DNA of 64,000 nt from Pantoea sp. BAV 3049. GTDB taxonomy: Bacteria > Pseudomonadota > Gammaproteobacteria > Enterobacterales > Enterobacteriaceae. The notes beneath the pieces were generated by a model, which did not search any database, had not been told where the DNA came from, and was given only the letters and a program-made list of their open reading frames with translations. Shown piece by piece: positions 1 through 9,109 of this stretch (positions are counted from its first letter, which is position 1; each line of letters starts with the position of its first letter). The DNA is taken from the NCBI RefSeq assembly GCF_009765445.1, contig NZ_WHOY01000031.1, forward strand, positions 4,785,782 through 4,849,781. Reading direction: 5' to 3'. The translations under genes were made by a program, and so were the position numbers.

Positions 1-1
1 A

Positions 2-712
2 GCCGCCGAGAAAGCGGGAGCCGATCGTATAGAATTGTGCGCCGCCCCTTCTGAAGGAGGGTTAACTCCCTCTGCCGGTAGCCTGATACAGGTGCGCGAG
101 GCGGTCACCATTCCGGTTCACCCCATAGTGCGACCGCGCGGCGGGGATTTTTGCTTTACCAATACCGAATTTAATGAAATAAAATCGGATATAGCCTTTA
201 TTCGGGAATTGGGTTTTCCCGGGCTGGTGGTTGGATTGCTTGACGTTGACGGCCATATTGATCTGCCGCGAATGCAGCAGGTGATGGCACTTTGTGAAGG
301 CATGGCGGTGACATTCCATCGGGCTTTCGATCTCTGTCACAGTCCGATAGTGGCGCTGCAACAGCTGACCGATTTAGGGGTTGCACGCATCCTGACGTCG
401 GGACAGCAGCAGAGTGCGGAAAGCGGATTGATGTTGCTGAAGGAACTTAATCGCGTCACCCGTGGTCCAATCATCATGGCTGGCGCAGGTGTGCGCCTCA
501 GCAATTTGCAAAAGTTTATTGATGCTGGTCTGAGCGAGCTTCACAGCTCAGCCAGTCAGCGTGTCGCCTCACCTATGCGCTATCGTAAAGCAGGTGTTTC
601 GATGAGTTCCGTGGCGGAAACCGATGAATTCAGCCGAACCTGCGTGGACAGTGATATGGTGGAAGCCATGAAAGTCGCGATGTCTCACAGTTCGCCAGTC
701 AGAGTCGCCTGA
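2..712 (+). CDS. cutC: Copper homeostasis protein CutC, 5' end outside the window
   Basis: The reading frame is open from the first bases and gives 236 residues; about a dozen N-terminal residues lie outside the window. It reads as the CutC TIM-barrel family: AGADRIELC near the start, the [12 protein letters not shown] segment, VTFHRAFD, and the C-terminal AGAGV and LHSSA motifs. CutC is a cytoplasmic protein linked to copper tolerance in Escherichia coli; part of that phenotype is now attributed to the sRNA MicL made from the 3' end of the gene. A strong terminator follows at 770-797. The family call is firm; the biochemical role is not settled. Confidence 0.95.
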   Translation, partial: AAEKAGADRIELCAAPSEGGLTPSAGSLIQVREAVTIPVHPIVRPRGGDFCFTNTEFNEIKSDIAFIRELGFPGLVVGLLDVDGHIDLPRMQQVMALCEGMAVTFHRAFDLCHSPIVALQQLTDLGVARILTSGQQQSAESGLMLLKELNRVTRGPIIMAGAGVRLSNLQKFIDAGLSELHSSASQRVASPMRYRKAGVSMSSVAETDEFSRTCVDSDMVEAMKVAMSHSSPVRVA

Positions 713-797
713 CAACCGGTTTTGCCGCGCAGCACGCCAGTTCAGCGACGTGATGTTTGCAAGTACCAGGCCCCATCGTTTTGATGGGGCTTTTTTT
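477..797 (+). ncRNA. micL: MicL sRNA candidate inside and downstream of cutC
   Basis: A good sigmaE-type promoter lies in the cutC coding sequence: GGAACTT at 442-448, a 16-nt spacer, then GTCCAA at 465-470. This predicts a start near 477. Transcription to the terminator gives about 320 nt, close to the roughly 300-nt primary MicL of E. coli, which is processed to an 80-nt 3' form. The part just before the terminator contains AAGTACCAGG. It includes AGTACCAG, complementary to CTGGTACT in the early lpp coding region, the known MicL target. The start and processing site are inferred. Confidence 0.65.
770..797 (+). terminator. Rho-independent terminator of cutC/micL
   Basis: The stem GCCCCATC (770-777) pairs with GATGGGGC (783-790) and is followed by seven T. 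It would end both cutC mRNA and the MicL sRNA. Confidence 0.9.
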
Positions 798-957
798 CTT
801 TTACAGGCCAGAACGTTATTTCTGCTACTAGTTGATTTTATTTGTCCCCGGATCATAAGCAGCAGCATCAGGCCTGGCGCAAACCGGGTTTTTGTTGCCC
901 TTTATCCCTGAAACGCTATGATAATGGGAAACGGATAAGGTTATGTAGGGATTACAT

Positions 958-1281
958 ATGAATAACATTGAGATGGAAAAAAAGCTAGCGGATGAAGGGT
1001 TTACTTCAAAAGAAATAGCCATCCTGAAAAACTTAATTGAACGTGACGCAACGACATATCAGGAGCTTTTGATTGATTTGAGAAAAAGATTTATTGGTGG
1101 TGTTATAATACTGGCTATAGTTTTTCTCTTTTACGGAAGTGGTTTTTTGGTTCGTGACGATACTGATTACATTGCAGTCGCTATCACATTATTAGTTGTA
1201 TTTATAGCTACTTGGTATGTGGCACCATTAAAACTAGGTGCCAAAGCATACTTCCTTATTAAGAAAAACCGTCACCTGTGA
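958..1281 (+). CDS. Small two-helix membrane protein, unknown, facing the DUF4225 gene
   Basis: A 107-residue ORF preceded by the ribosome-binding sequence TAGGGA. The N-terminal 40 residues are charged and helical. Two hydrophobic segments follow at about residues 45-63 and 71-90, and the C terminus is basic (LIKKNRHL). The gene is AT-rich compared with the core genes around it. It is convergent with, and overlaps by 10 bp, the end of the frameshifted DUF4225 gene on the other strand. I do not recognise the family. Its size, two membrane segments and position beside a putative toxin suggest an immunity or partner protein, but that is inference. Confidence 0.6.
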   Translation: MNNIEMEKKLADEGFTSKEIAILKNLIERDATTYQELLIDLRKRFIGGVIILAIVFLFYGSGFLVRDDTDYIAVAITLLVVFIATWYVAPLKLGAKAYFLIKKNRHL

Positions 1282-2065
1282 CTATCGATGTAAATAGATT
1301 TAATTGTTGCTGCATCGCTCCCCATTTCAATTAGAAGGTCGGTGCGCGACATGTTTTTAATGTTTCTTACGTAATCAGAACGTATATAACGGAATAATCT
1401 CCAGCTTTCAGGTTTCATGGCGAGTCGTGTCATACCGTAAGCTGATAAAAATAAATCCATATAGCTATAAGCTAACCTGCCGGTTTTCTCATCAAAACCA
1501 AGAAGTTTTGCCGTATAAATATAACCTTCTTTCAGATGCCCATTTGCATCATCATTGCCTGATTTGAAATTTACTACACTTTCCTCCAGTGCATTAGCAC
1601 CATGAAGAACGAGCGTCCCTCCAAAAGCTATGCCTACTATGTTACCTGTAGGAACTGAAGCTATTGCAACGCCGAGTCCTGCGAGTATTTGGAGGCCACT
1701 GAGCACAACACCAACGCCATTAATTACATACCCCCATATACCATTTTTTACAACAAGCTGCGCTGTGGCAACAATCTGAGCGCTGCCAATCGCCAGCTGG
1801 CGATCCTGCGTGTTGAGGTAGGCGCGTTCTTGCTGATGTTGCTCACGCACTGGCGGCATTCAGAATCATTTTTTGTGGTACGGATCGATTGAAGCTGGTG
1901 GGCAATAAAATTTTGTATGTCGTTTTTAAAATCGTTTCTTACGATAGCATTCTTAAGGTGGCGATCGGCCAGCTTCGCTGCCAGGTTTGACAGCTGGCGG
2001 GCTTCGAGATTGGCCATTGTGAGGAAGTAATCAGAAAAGCGGTTCTTTGCTAAGTAGTTATCCAT
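1272..2065 (-). pseudogene. DUF4225-family protein, frameshifted
   Basis: The N-terminal part (ATG at 2065, MDNYLAKNRFSDYF) runs in one frame to about 1870. The rest continues in another frame that can be read from about 1860 and ends at 1272. Joined, they give about 260 residues with the DUF4225 architecture: a helical N terminus, then a glycine-rich hydrophobic stretch starting YVINGVGVVLSGLQI, the GNIVGIAFGG and HGANALEE motifs, and the C-terminal LGF, SAYGM and LFRYIRSDYVR motifs. A single-base loss near 1855-1870 explains the break. DUF4225 has no established function known to me; the hydrophobic core suggests membrane action. It sits behind the shared promoter and leader described at 2066-2183. 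Confidence 0.8.
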
Positions 2066-2183
2066 AACATCATCCTTGTGTTTTTAAGGTGGCTAATCGG
2101 CATCCTTTGCTGTGCAGAACAGGGACATTATCAGGTTGCCGATTAACAACCGTTACTATGTGGTTTGGCAGCTGAATTGTAAA
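2066..2183 (-). promoter_or_regulatory. Shared toxin-type promoter and leader, copy A
   Basis: Read on the minus strand: -35 TTTACA (2183-2178), 17-nt spacer, -10 CATAGT (2160-2155), then a leader of about 85 nt ending in AAGGA before the ATG at 2065. The leader holds the inverted repeat AATCGGCA/TGCCGATT. Closely related sequence with the same spacing is found upstream of the genes starting at 4373 and 44718. Confidence 0.7.
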
Positions 2184-2230
2184 CAGATAAGTTTTACAGA
2201 TTTAGGCTGGGTTGTTAGAAGTCCATACGG

Positions 2231-2251
2231 AAAAGGCCACGTATTGTGGCC
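2231..2251 (-). terminator. Terminator of the microcin/immunity operon
   Basis: The stem GGCCAC (2235-2240) pairs with GTGGCC (2246-2251) and reads into four T on the minus strand, just after the immunity-type gene. Confidence 0.7.
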
Positions 2252-2266
2252 CTTTCATTATGTAGT

Positions 2267-2515
2267 TTAATTTTTATTATACCACTTCAGGCAACGGAAG
2301 CAGCCAGAATAGAAAGCACGAATACCGACTATGATAAATACCCATGCAAGAAGATCTGCGGGGTGCTCTAAAAGGTTTTCGCTATTAAGACTGATGTAAG
2401 GGATTAGCGCAAAGAAAGTAGCAATCCATAACATTTGTATAATAAAAAAGCTTTTGCTTGTGTTAAATAAATGTTTTTTTTCTTCTTTAAATGATTCTTC
2501 TTTTACCAATTGCAT
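2267..2515 (-). CDS. Putative microcin immunity protein (two membrane helices)
   Basis: 82 residues. A charged N terminus (KEESFKEEKKH) is followed by two hydrophobic segments, about 23-43 and 53-72, and a basic end. The ATG lies inside the last codons of the microcin-like gene (13-bp overlap), so the two are translationally coupled. A small two-helix inner-membrane protein directly after the peptide gene matches the layout of class II microcin immunity genes such as cvi of colicin V. The second helix (VFIIVGIRAFYSGCFRCL) closely resembles a segment of the gene at 44837-45285 in island 2. The immunity role is inferred from size, topology and coupling. Confidence 0.65.
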   Translation of the reverse strand: MQLVKEESFKEEKKHLFNTSKSFFIIQMLWIATFFALIPYISLNSENLLEHPADLLAWVFIIVGIRAFYSGCFRCLKWYNKN

Positions 2516-2817
2516 TGCCCCCCATAATTTGGGCCGCCTGAACTGTTGCTGTTTCTGTTGTAAGGGCTGTTATTGCAAGACCCTATTCCTGTTACAACTC
2601 CCGTACCGACTGCGCCAGCAATCATGCCTGCAGGCCCGGCAGGAATGCCAAGAATAGCACCTATAATAGCCGCCGCGCCAACATCGTTAGCGCAGCTCTT
2701 TGGTGCTCCACCGCATCCACCATTAGAATTGCTGTCTACTCTTCCGCCTGTTGATTTATCCGCGAAATTTCCAGTTCCGCCAACCATAGTCAATTGTGAA
2801 ACAGATAATTGCATCAT
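2503..2817 (-). CDS. Class II microcin-like precursor with double-glycine leader
   Basis: 104 residues. The N terminus MMQLSVSQLTMVGG has the form of a double-glycine leader (hydrophobic residues at regular spacing, then GG), as cleaved by C39-peptidase ABC exporters. The predicted core of 90 residues has a Gly/Ser/Asn-rich start, a hydrophobic glycine/alanine-rich centre (VGAAAIIGAILGIPAGPAG), four cysteines at core positions 21, 28, 67 and 88, and a Cys-Asn-Trp end. This is the general plan of colicin V and related microcins. AGGGA precedes the start (2817 or 2814). No exporter genes are present in the window, so secretion would need genes elsewhere. No family member is identified by name. 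Confidence 0.72.
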   Translation of the reverse strand: MMQLSVSQLTMVGGTGNFADKSTGGRVDSNSNGGCGGAPKSCANDVGAAAIIGAILGIPAGPAGMIAGAVGTGVVTGIGSCNNSPYNRNSNSSGGPNYGGQCNW

Positions 2818-3055
2818 CGTTATATCCCTATGTGTAGTTATAGATCAAGTACCACTAAGTGGTGGTTTGAATTTATTCCTCAAATGAAACAAGAGAAAGG
2901 AAAATAATTAGAAATAAATGTTACATTTTGTAATATTGAAGTCATTTGAGAATTTAATTTGAGGCGTAAAAAATAACAAGGCTTGTCTTATACGTGTTGA
3001 GAATTTTTATAGGAAACGCCCGGGTTTTCGTATCCAGTAAAAGTGATTTGAAGTA

Positions 3056-3075
3056 TACTGTTTTTATATACAGTC
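3056..3075 (+). promoter_or_regulatory. LexA box
   Basis: TACTGTTTTTATATACAGTC matches the LexA consensus CTGT-N8-ACAG, including outer bases. It lies 14 bp before the ATG at 3090, so the following gene should be DNA-damage inducible. Confidence 0.85.
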
Positions 3076-3089
3076 ATTTGGTGGTAAAA

Positions 3090-3351
3090 ATGGGCGGCAA
3101 AGACAGTAATTTTAAAGTGGTGTACCGAGGCGAGACACTGCAAAATTTTATTGATGGCGGCTGGGTGTTCTTCCAGCGCCCGAAAGAGTGCGGCGGGGGG
3201 GGGCTGCTTAGGCCGCACCTTTGATGATTGCTTCTGGCTGGAGCTGGAGCGGCCAACGTCGTTATCTGCTGGGATCCACTATCTGATGGATCTGGACAGC
3301 GCCCGGGCGAGAGGGAGTGATTTTGTCGATAATTTTAAATTGGGTGGATAA
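3090..3351 (+). pseudogene. LexA-controlled small gene broken at a run of nine G
   Basis: An ATG at 3090 with TGGTGG upstream starts MGGKDSNFKVVYRGETLQNF. The frame leaves the reading path at a run of nine G (3195-3203) and stops at about 3224. Removing one G continues the frame through RTFDDCFWLELERP and SAGIHYLMDLD to the stop at 3349-3351, giving an 86-residue protein. I do not recognise the family; its LexA box and a neighbouring integrase remnant suggest a prophage or island SOS gene. The run could be a real mutation, a phase-variable tract or a sequencing error. Confidence 0.6.
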
Positions 3352-3352
3352 C

Positions 3353-4200
3353 TTAACGTTCATCATCCCTAAGGCGCTGTTTTTGAAGTTCGTCGAGTCT
3401 TTTGTGCAGGGACTGAGGAAACAACTCTGTAGAGACTTGCCACAACAGTTTCAGCGAACGATGGCCACTGACCTGCGCAACTTCCTCAATACTGAAACCT
3501 GCTTCGAAAAGCCTGCTTATCCCTTCTCTGCGTAGGTCATGGTAACGCAAATCTGGTATCTCAAGTTTGTCCCGTTCCTGTCGATACGTTTGGGAGATGG
3601 TACGGCTCTTGAAAGGAAAAATAAAATCATCCGTTTTCGGGCGGCGTTGAACGATCTCCCAGGCTCGCCCAGTTAGGCTACTTTCATATGATTGCCAATC
3701 TTTTTACGCGGATCCTTCCTGTCTCTGACCAAGACCGCTTTTTGCTCCACATCGATATCGTTCCATTTAAGCCTGGTAACTTCCCCAACTCGCATACAAG
3801 TGAGTATTGAGAACATAAAGATTTCGGAATAGGGGATGCTTTTGTAAGACGTGGTTTCTCTCGCTCTGAGCGCTTCTATCAGACGATCGCACTCGTTGCG
3901 GGTTGAGCGCCTGCTGCGCACCTTCCCGGGGGTGATCATGCCAGCTTTAGCCATGATGTACCGGGCGTTGAGATAGTTCTCAACATTGACGTCTATGTCA
4001 AAAAGCGGCTTAGCCGATTTGATGACCGATCCGATAAACCGCATATCCTGCCAGCGGGTTGATGGCCCAGCCCCGCAAGCTGCTCTGTATTCGCAATGGT
4101 CGATATAAGCTTTCTGAGTAAGCGCGTTAACATCAAGGGTGCTGATTTCGCACCGGCGGATAAGCGCCCAGCATTGTTCGTGGCGGCCCGGATAGTTTGC
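3353..4200 (-). pseudogene. Tyrosine recombinase (integrase) remnant
   Basis: Read on the minus strand from about 4200. STLDVNALTQKAYIDHC and the catalytic-domain motif TCMRVGEVTRLKW (first Arg) are in one frame, which stops at 3673 after NHMKVA. The rest (WEIVQRRPKTDDF, HDLRREG, SGHRSLKLL) is in the next frame. One lost C near 3680 explains this (expected KVALTGRAW). The N-terminal core-binding domain is largely missing, and the residue where the nucleophilic tyrosine is expected (WQVYTEL type) is serine (WQVSTEL). The enzyme should be inactive. It marks an old integrated element. Confidence 0.8.
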
Positions 4201-4373
4201 ATCTGAGAGGATATGAATTTTTGTCCTTCGTCCATAAAACGCATCCGGGTTATCAGATTCGCCAGGTGCATAGATGAAACAGTGCGTGCAGTCTCTGAAA
4301 GCTGGTGGGCTTCCAGGTTAGCCATAGCCAGAAAATAATCAGAAAAGCGGTTCTTCGCTAAGTAGTCATCCAT
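4195..4373 (-). pseudogene. N-terminal fragment of a second DUF4225 protein
   Basis: ATG at 4373; MDDYLAKNRFSDYFLAMANL is nearly identical to the start of the DUF4225 gene at 2065 (MDNYLAKNRFSDYFLTMANL), and similarity runs to about residue 60 (QTIRAA). After that the sequence changes abruptly into the integrase reading frame, so a deletion or recombination joined the two near 4195-4200. The promoter and leader are kept upstream. The hydrophobic core and C terminus are gone. Confidence 0.8.
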
Positions 4374-4487
4374 AACTTGTCCTTGAGTTGGTTAGTGTTT
4401 AATCAACTGGCTGAGAGTTGCGGAACAGGACTTCGTCAGCGCGCAGAATGACCTGGGTTACTATATGGTTTTGTGTGGAATTATAAA
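4374..4487 (-). promoter_or_regulatory. Shared toxin-type promoter and leader, copy B
   Basis: Minus strand: -35 TTTATA (4487-4482), 16-nt spacer, -10 TATAGT (4465-4460), leader of about 85 nt with CAAGGA before the ATG at 4373. It is more diverged than copies A and C in the middle but keeps both ends and the spacing. Confidence 0.6.
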
Positions 4488-4601
4488 CAGGCGGCTATTG
4501 TCAGCGGGTAGCCTTCACAACCAGGCAGGAAGTGCGGCAAAAGGCGAAAATATTCATTAACGCCTGAAAGCCTTTTACACTTAGAGTATCCCCATTCCTC
4601 T

Positions 4602-5468
4602 ATGACGAGATTATTGATGAAAATCATCATGCTGAGTGCAGGTGGTGTGGTTCTGCTGGCGGCTCTGGCCCCGGATGTGGCATTGGGGGCAGCAAACTGC
4701 CCGGGCAATGCTCAGCAGATCAATGACAGCAACAGCCTGCTGCTGCTGGGCGGTACGGCGAAAGGGCCAATCAAACAGGTTGTGGTGGGGGAGTTTGGCA
4801 AGGATGTCGATCAGCAAAAGCGGATTCTCAGCGAGTTCGACCGCTGCGGCGTTCTGGAGCGCGCGGATGTGACCTTCGACAAAAACGAAGGCAATATGAT
4901 GCTGAAAATGGTGCAAAGCATTGTCCGGGTGACCACCGGCTGGGAAGCGGTGTATGACCTGTCGGTGTTTGTCATCAAAGAAGGTCAGCCGTTTGAGGTC
5001 AACCGCAAGCAGCGCACGATCAATTTTCTGGTCGGCAAGCAGGGCACTATTACCAGCTCTTCCGACGCATTCCTGTTAAAAGGTGAAAAAGGGTTTACTG
5101 AAACCACTAATACCTACGATTCGCATCTGCGGCTGATTAAAAGCGTGGCAAGAGGATCGGATGCTCAGGCCAATGGCGAATACACCTACCGCTGGAACCG
5201 GAAGAATCAGTTGGTTTCAAGCCACTCAGGTGCCAACAAAATGACCTGGACCTACGACAAGAATGATCGCGAGCAGCGCTTGCTGACCATGACCCACAAT
5301 GACAACAGCGATCTGACCTCAGTGGATGAATGCCAGCTTTGGGACGAACACGACAACTGTACGCTGAGTTATTCGCATGAAACTGAGGTGTTCGCTAAAG
5401 GAGAGGTTCGCCGGAACATCAGCGCAGCCTATAAGTTTGAATACTGGGATCAGGGCGAAGGGAAGTAA
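4602..5468 (+). CDS. Exported protein, possibly YnfC/UPF0257-like
   Basis: 288 residues; start at 4602 or 4617. The N terminus is a signal peptide (hydrophobic core LSAGGVVLLAALAP, likely cut after ALG). The C-terminal part has short Tyr-Asp style repeats (YTYRWNRKNQL, WTYDKNDR) and a paired cysteine motif (DECQLWDEHDNC) that recalls E. coli YnfC, but without a clear lipobox. The product is probably periplasmic. Family assignment is tentative and the function unknown. It lies between island 1 and gldA and has its own hairpin downstream. Confidence 0.55.
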   Translation: MTRLLMKIIMLSAGGVVLLAALAPDVALGAANCPGNAQQINDSNSLLLLGGTAKGPIKQVVVGEFGKDVDQQKRILSEFDRCGVLERADVTFDKNEGNMMLKMVQSIVRVTTGWEAVYDLSVFVIKEGQPFEVNRKQRTINFLVGKQGTITSSSDAFLLKGEKGFTETTNTYDSHLRLIKSVARGSDAQANGEYTYRWNRKNQLVSSHSGANKMTWTYDKNDREQRLLTMTHNDNSDLTSVDECQLWDEHDNCTLSYSHETEVFAKGEVRRNISAAYKFEYWDQGEGK

Positions 5469-5477
5469 GCGTTTGAT

Positions 5478-5507
5478 AAGGGCGACTTTGCAGGCGCCCT
5501 TAATTTG
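5478..5507 (+). terminator. Hairpin after the YnfC-like gene
   Basis: AAGGGCG (5478-5484) pairs with CGCCCTT (5495-5501); the T-run is weak. Confidence 0.5.
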
Positions 5508-5599
5508 TGACAGGCACAGTCTCTGACAGTGCTGTTGTTCAGGGAAGGGCCACTTATGCCGACTCGCTTCTGCCCGGTTGGCAGGAATTAACTTCGCAG

Positions 5600-6697
5600 T
5601 TACTCCACGGTCTGGCTGAAGGCATCCACCGCCAGAATGGCGTTGGCGATATCTTCGGCACTCAGATTGGGGTTAAGGTTCTTCAGGGTATCGCCCTCGC
5701 TATTGGCCAGCGCACCCACTTTAACCAGATTTTCCCAGCTCTCGTGCTCCAGATGCAGCTCCTTCAGCGTGGTCGGCATTTTGATCGCACGATAGAAGCG
5801 GACATAGCGGGCAATCTCTTCATCAGGCCGCTGCTCCAGCACCATCTGAGTCAGCGTACCATAGGCCACTTTCTCACCGTGAGTCAGGTGGTGGATATCG
5901 CCATCAATAGCGGTAAAGCCATTATGTATCGCGTGTGCGCCTGCCAGCCCTGCGTTCTCGAAACCGAGACCTGAAAGCAGCGTGTTGGCCTCAACTACCG
6001 CTTCGACGGCCGGAGTGACCACTTTTTTCTCCACGGCCTGATAAGCGCTGTAACCCCAGGTCAGCAGCGTTTTCTCGCAGGCTTCGGCAATGGCCATTCC
6101 GGCAATGGTGGGATCGCCGTTTACCATTGATTTGCTGTGTGAGCGTTTAACCGCCTGAGCTTCAACAAAGGTGGCGAGGCCATCAGCAATACCGGAAGCA
6201 AACAGGCGAACGGGCGCACGGGCACAAACCTGGGTATCCACCAGCACCAGATCCGGATTTTTGCTGTAGAAACGGTAGCTCTCGAACACGCCGCTGTCAG
6301 AGTAAATAACCGAAAGGGCACTGCATGGTGCATCCGTTGAAGCAATGGTCGGGACAATCACTACCGGCTGCTTCAGTTCATCAGCGACGGCTTTCACTGT
6401 ATCGAGGGTTTTACCGCCGCCAAGGCCAACCACCAGGCTGGCACCGCCGCTTTTAGCGAGCCTGGCAAGGCGGGTAATTTCATTTTTGGAAGCTTCACCG
6501 TTGAACGGCTGGTAGTGGAATGCGATGCTGTGCTGTTGTAAAGAGGCCTGCACCTCTTTACCAATCAACCCCCAGACAATTTCATCGGCGACGACAAAAG
6601 CATTGTTGCCTAATTCAGCCACGTACTCGCCCAACTGCGCCATCACACCTGCACCCTGGACATATTTTCGTGGGGAAGAGAAAACGAACTTACTCAT
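5600..6697 (-). CDS. gldA: Glycerol dehydrogenase
   Basis: 365 residues; start MSKFVF at 6697, chosen because AAAGGAG lies just upstream. Iron/zinc-type NAD-dependent alcohol dehydrogenase that oxidises glycerol to dihydroxyacetone in the cytoplasm. The nucleotide-binding GLGGGKTLD (about residue 95) and the metal-binding histidines in GAHAIHNGF and LTHGEKVAYG are visible. Full family length. It is a single gene between the island and cmoB. Confidence 0.95.
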   Translation of the reverse strand: MSKFVFSSPRKYVQGAGVMAQLGEYVAELGNNAFVVADEIVWGLIGKEVQASLQQHSIAFHYQPFNGEASKNEITRLARLAKSGGASLVVGLGGGKTLDTVKAVADELKQPVVIVPTIASTDAPCSALSVIYSDSGVFESYRFYSKNPDLVLVDTQVCARAPVRLFASGIADGLATFVEAQAVKRSHSKSMVNGDPTIAGMAIAEACEKTLLTWGYSAYQAVEKKVVTPAVEAVVEANTLLSGLGFENAGLAGAHAIHNGFTAIDGDIHHLTHGEKVAYGTLTQMVLEQRPDEEIARYVRFYRAIKMPTTLKELHLEHESWENLVKVGALANSEGDTLKNLNPNLSAEDIANAILAVDAFSQTVE

Positions 6698-6808
6698 GGG
6701 GACTCCTTTCAGGTAAATGAAAAAGATGTCGTGCTGTCCCCAGGTTAATCCTTTCTCTTTCAGCACACTTATTAAAAAACGGCATTGTGCGCAATAAAAT
6801 GATCAGGC

Positions 6809-7773
6809 TTAAGGTTTACGCGCCACCAGTACGGCACGGAAGGGGGCCGGATAGCCTTCAACTGTTTTGCTGGCATCGTCCGGATCGAGGAACTCAGCCA
6901 GTGACTCACTGGTCATCCAGTCGGTGCGGCGCTGCTCTTCGGTACTGGTTATGGAATAATCAGCAATACGCACGTCAACAAAACCACACTTCTCGAGCCA
7001 GTTTTTCAGTGCTCCGGCCGACGGGATAAAATAGACGTTGCGCATCTGTGCATACCGTTCACCGGGCACCAGCACAGCATGGTCATCACCTTCAACCACC
7101 AGCGTTTCCAGCACCAGTTCGCCGCCGCTGACCAGCTGATTCTTCAGCTGCATCAGATGATCGAGCGGGGAACGGCGGTGATAGAGAACGCCCATCGAAA
7201 ACACCGTATCAAAGGCTTTTAACTCCGGAAGCTGCTCAATGCCCAGCGGAAGCAGATGGGCGCGCTGATCGTCACCGAGCAGTTTCCTGACGGCTTCGAA
7301 CTGACACAGGAACAGTTGCATCGGATCGATACCCACTACCAGATGCGCGCCCGCGCCGATCATCCGCCACATGTGATAGCCACTGCCGCAGCCCACATCG
7401 AGGATGGTGCGCCCGGCCAGCGGCGAAATATGCGGCAATACCCGCTCCCACTTCCAGTCTGAGCGCCACTCTGTGTCAATATTTACGCCGTATAGTGAGA
7501 AGGGGCCTTTACGCCAGGGCATCAGATTTCGCAGCAATTTTTCAATGCCGCCACGCTGACGCTCGCTCAACTGGCTGCTGTCTGCCGTGACGCTGTGCAG
7601 TAAATCCAGCGTTTCCGGCGTCATCACCGGCAGATGCTCCACCGAGCGGTCCCAGTTTTTAAAATGACCGTGCAGCTGCTCGCGCTGCCAGGCGGCAATC
7701 TGCCCCGGTAACGTCTCCAGCCAGTGGGAAAGAGGGCTTTTGGCAATCAGCTGATAAAAGTTTCCGAAATCCA

Positions 7774-7774
<1 letters not shown>
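6809..7774 (-). CDS. cmoB: tRNA U34 carboxymethyltransferase
   Basis: 321 residues, the usual length. It transfers the carboxymethyl group of carboxy-S-adenosylmethionine to 5-hydroxyuridine at the wobble position of tRNA, giving cmo5U. The SAM-type motif [15 protein letters not shown] is at about residue 120, and the C-terminal motifs include [17 protein letters not shown]. The start codon overlaps the cmoA stop (ATGA), so the pair is translationally coupled. Confidence 0.97.
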
Positions 7775-8995
<1,221 letters not shown>

Positions 8996-9109
8996 CCAGA
9001 CTCCGTAAAGCACATTAAAAACTACGTCATAATAGCGGCGAAAGGAGGTACTGTCATACCAATCGCACTCAGTGATTAAATTACACGTCCGGTTAATCAG
9101 ATCGTTTAC

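Noticed and set aside
2840..2870. Palindrome CCACTAAGTGG upstream of the microcin-like gene as an operator
   Set aside because: It is short and single, with no known regulator match; no Fur box was seen there, so regulation of this gene is left open.
2573..2887. Plus-strand frame across the microcin-like gene
   Set aside because: Proline-rich shadow of the Gly-rich coding strand; no ribosome-binding site.
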